From the NCBI GenBank assembly GCA_016927965.1, contig JAFGLP010000067.1, positions 1-32,048 of the forward strand: a stretch of 32,048 bases of DNA, read 5' to 3'. Below are positions 30,539-32,048 of this stretch, one piece after another. The notes below the pieces were generated by a model. The model was not told the origin of the DNA and ran no database searches. It was given only the letters and a program-made list of their open reading frames with translations. The number at the start of each line of letters is the position of its first letter. Within the stretch, counting starts at the first letter, position 1. The translations under genes and the position numbers were made by a program. This DNA comes from Dehalococcoidia bacterium (lineage in GTDB: Bacteria; Chloroflexota; Dehalococcoidia; GIF9; UBA5629).

Positions 30539-30567
30539 TTGACATCAGCTATTTCTGTTGCTATAAT
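30539..30567 (+). promoter_or_regulatory. Perfect consensus sigma-70 promoter of the nrpR-like gene
   Basis: TTGACA (30539-30544), exactly 17-bp spacer, TATAAT (30562-30567). Both hexamers match the consensus fully. The palindrome immediately downstream suggests that this strong promoter is normally repressed. Confidence 0.85.
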
Positions 30568-30586
30568 ACGGCAAATGGTTGCCGTA
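30567..30586. promoter_or_regulatory. Palindromic operator over the nrpR-like transcription start
   Basis: TACGGCAA (30567-30574) – ATGG – TTGCCGTA (30579-30586), perfect 8-bp arms. It begins at the last base of the -10 box, so a bound protein would block initiation. The most likely ligand is the NrpR-like product itself. Archaeal NrpR operators are of the GGAA-N6-TTCC type, so this would be a different site. Confidence 0.7.
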
Positions 30587-30609
30587 ATCCGTTAAGGAAT
30601 GAGAGTGAA

Positions 30610-31611
30610 ATGACAGCAGTTGCGCCAAATGTAGAGAGAAAAACCTTTTCCATACTCCAGGTGCTGGCCAATACCTCAAAGCCGCTTGGATCTATTGTAA
30701 TTGCGCGTGAACTGAAAGACCTGGGAGTTGACCTTGGGGAAAGGGCGGTACGATATCATCTCAAGCTGACCGATGAATACGGATTGACCAGGCTGGCTGG
30801 CAGGAGGGACGGGCGGCAGATTACGGACATGGGGTTGAAAGAACTTAAGCAAGGGATGGTGAGGGAGAAGGTGGGGTTTTCCATATCGAGGATAGAGCTG
30901 CTGGCTTTCCTGACCACATTCAACGTCAATAAAAAAGCGGGGTCTGTGCCGGTAAATATCTCCCTGTTCAGGAAGCAGGATTTTGAGAAAGCATTACTGA
31001 TAATGAGACGGGTTTTCTCCGCCGGGCTTTGTACCGGTAACCTGGTATGCAGGGCCCGGGCCGGAGAGAAAATCGGTGACTTTATCGTGCCTTACGGAAA
31101 GATTGCGCTGGCTACAGTATGCAGTGTCCTGGTGAACGGGGCGCTGTTGAAAGCAGGCGTGCCGATTGACTCGCGGTTTGGCGGGCTGCTTCAACTGCGT
31201 GACCGCAAACCCTGGCGGTTCGTTGATTTGATTCATTATGCCGGTTGCTCTCTGGACCCTGCCGAGGTCTTTATCAAGGCTAAAATGACCTCTGTTACAA
31301 AGGCAGTGAAATCAGGCAATGGAAGCATACTGGCGAATTTCCGTGAAATTCCGGCCCTCTGCCGTCCCAGGGCACAGGAAGTAATCGGCAGGCTCGGTGG
31401 TGCCGGGCTTAACAGTGTCCTTTTACTAGGTGGTGTCAGCGAGCCGGTCTGCGAGATCTCGATGGAATTGAACAGGGTAGGCCTGGTCCTTATCGGCGGC
31501 CTGAATCCTGTCGCAGCTGTGCAGGAAGCGGGAATAGAGGTCGATTCCCAAGCCATGAGCACTGTAATCGATTACCGTAAACTCATCGAGTTTGAGGAGC
31601 TCTTAAAATAA
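30610..31611 (+). CDS. NrpR-like (DUF128) transcriptional regulator
   Basis: 333 aa. N-terminal winged helix (about 8-80: FSILQVLANTSKPLGSIVIA, ERAVRYHLKLTDEYGLTRLA, GRRDGRQITDMG) and one NrpR regulatory domain (about 88-330: FSAGLCTGNLVCRARAGEKI, LLQLRDRKPWRFVDLIHYAG, FREIPALCRPRAQEV, VGLVLIGGLNPVAAVQEAG). Methanogen NrpR controls nitrogen genes in response to 2-oxoglutarate; bacterial relatives with one domain are little studied. Weak SD (AAGGAATGAGAG). The stop codon directly abuts the start of the mvhD-like gene, suggesting control of electron-transfer genes. Confidence 0.85.
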   Translation: MTAVAPNVERKTFSILQVLANTSKPLGSIVIARELKDLGVDLGERAVRYHLKLTDEYGLTRLAGRRDGRQITDMGLKELKQGMVREKVGFSISRIELLAFLTTFNVNKKAGSVPVNISLFRKQDFEKALLIMRRVFSAGLCTGNLVCRARAGEKIGDFIVPYGKIALATVCSVLVNGALLKAGVPIDSRFGGLLQLRDRKPWRFVDLIHYAGCSLDPAEVFIKAKMTSVTKAVKSGNGSILANFREIPALCRPRAQEVIGRLGGAGLNSVLLLGGVSEPVCEISMELNRVGLVLIGGLNPVAAVQEAGIEVDSQAMSTVIDYRKLIEFEELLK

Positions 31612-32046
31612 ATGCCTGACAATCATAATTTAAAAATCGATATATTTTGCTGTACTTCCAGCTGCGATCCTCAGGAATTGGAGAGGTCCTGTGTCAAGTC
31701 CGGCGCGGAAGTTAAGGTTATTCCTCTGCCCTGTTCGGGCAAGGTGGACATCCTTTATCTGACCAAGGCTTTTGAAACTGGTGCCGATGGAGTGGCCGTT
31801 TTAACCTGCAAGGAAGGGGATTGCCATTATCTGGAAGGCAACCTCAGGGCGGGGAAACGCGTGGGGGCTGTAGATATGTTACTGGAGGAGATCGGCCTGG
31901 GTAAAGGACGTATGGCTGTTATCCGCATGGGCGACGGCGGCATCTCACAGGTGATGCATGAAATAGAGGACTTTCGTCAGAAAATAGAAAAGTCCCCGAG
32001 GACATACTTCTCCGGCGATGACCTTGAGCTGGAGAGTAAAGAATAG
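31612..32046 (+). CDS. MvhD-type hydrogenase/heterodisulfide reductase iron-sulfur subunit
   Basis: 144 aa with the MvhD layout: N-terminal IDIFCCTSSCDPQELE (C13, C14, C18), VIPLPCSGKVD (C41), GADGVAVLTCKEGDCHYLEG (C66, C71), and a C-terminal helical part. MvhD carries a [2Fe-2S] cluster and passes electrons between hydrogenase or formate dehydrogenase and HdrA in flavin-based bifurcation. The ATG follows the regulator's TAA without any gap. Hdr-like partners are probably beyond the window's right edge. The stop TAG is at 32044-32046. Confidence 0.85.
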   Translation: MPDNHNLKIDIFCCTSSCDPQELERSCVKSGAEVKVIPLPCSGKVDILYLTKAFETGADGVAVLTCKEGDCHYLEGNLRAGKRVGAVDMLLEEIGLGKGRMAVIRMGDGGISQVMHEIEDFRQKIEKSPRTYFSGDDLELESKE

Positions 32047-32048
32047 AG

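Overview
This is a bacterial chromosomal window of medium G+C, with densely packed genes on both strands. Gene content points to a strict anaerobe of the Chloroflexota, most likely the Dehalococcoidia. The signs are an HspR–Clp heat-shock operon, DUF134/DUF5320/NifX proteins, an NrpR-like regulator beside an MvhD-type hydrogenase/heterodisulfide-reductase subunit, a giant 2-hydroxyacyl-CoA dehydratase activase, and molybdate/tungstate uptake. The taxonomic call is inference from gene families; there is no rRNA or other marker here.

Layout. Positions 1-4083: tail of a J-domain protein, then hspR, a small Cys protein, a ClpC-type unfoldase, a VTT (DedA-like) membrane protein and a TM2 protein, all on the plus strand and almost abutting. 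tRNA-Ala(GGC) follows at 4141-4216. Positions 4217-9270 are visibly more A+T-rich. This stretch holds a Moco-type riboswitch with its own terminator, a ModABC-type oxyanion transporter with a TsaA/TrmO-family gene inserted, a dodecin, and a 'graveyard' with a broken patatin gene, closed by a strong bidirectional terminator. Positions 9280-16215 carry envelope and housekeeping genes: a two-CW protein, lipoproteins, a DUF697 GTPase, a secreted RNase with its barstar-type inhibitor, DegV, a membrane protein and a TrmH/SpoU methyltransferase. Positions 16463-17596 encode a CrtC/AttH-like lipoprotein.

Positions 17790-21249 are a minus-strand run reading DUF134 regulator, Gly-rich DUF5320-like protein, two DUF5320 genes, a NifX-type protein with a Gly-Met repeat, peptide deformylase and a 2[4Fe-4S] ferredoxin. 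A perfect 16-bp-arm palindrome lies upstream of the first gene. Next come a decayed paralogue of the CrtC-like gene, a membrane-anchored methyltransferase, a leaderless arsR with arsM, a zinc-ribbon protein, small membrane proteins, a protein with eighteen consecutive xxxG tetrads, and msrA. The window ends with a 1371-aa activase divergent from an nrpR-like gene and mvhD. The nrpR-like promoter is a perfect consensus sigma-70 promoter with an adjoining palindromic operator.

How it fits together: the heat-shock operon, metal/oxyanion handling (Mo/W, As) and iron-sulfur/low-potential redox genes dominate. The best candidates for undescribed biology are the TsaA-family gene inside a Moco-riboswitch transporter operon, the DUF134/DUF5320/NifX Gly-Met operon with its palindrome, the xxxG-repeat membrane protein, and the NrpR-like operator. 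All functional calls come from reading motifs by eye; no database search was run.
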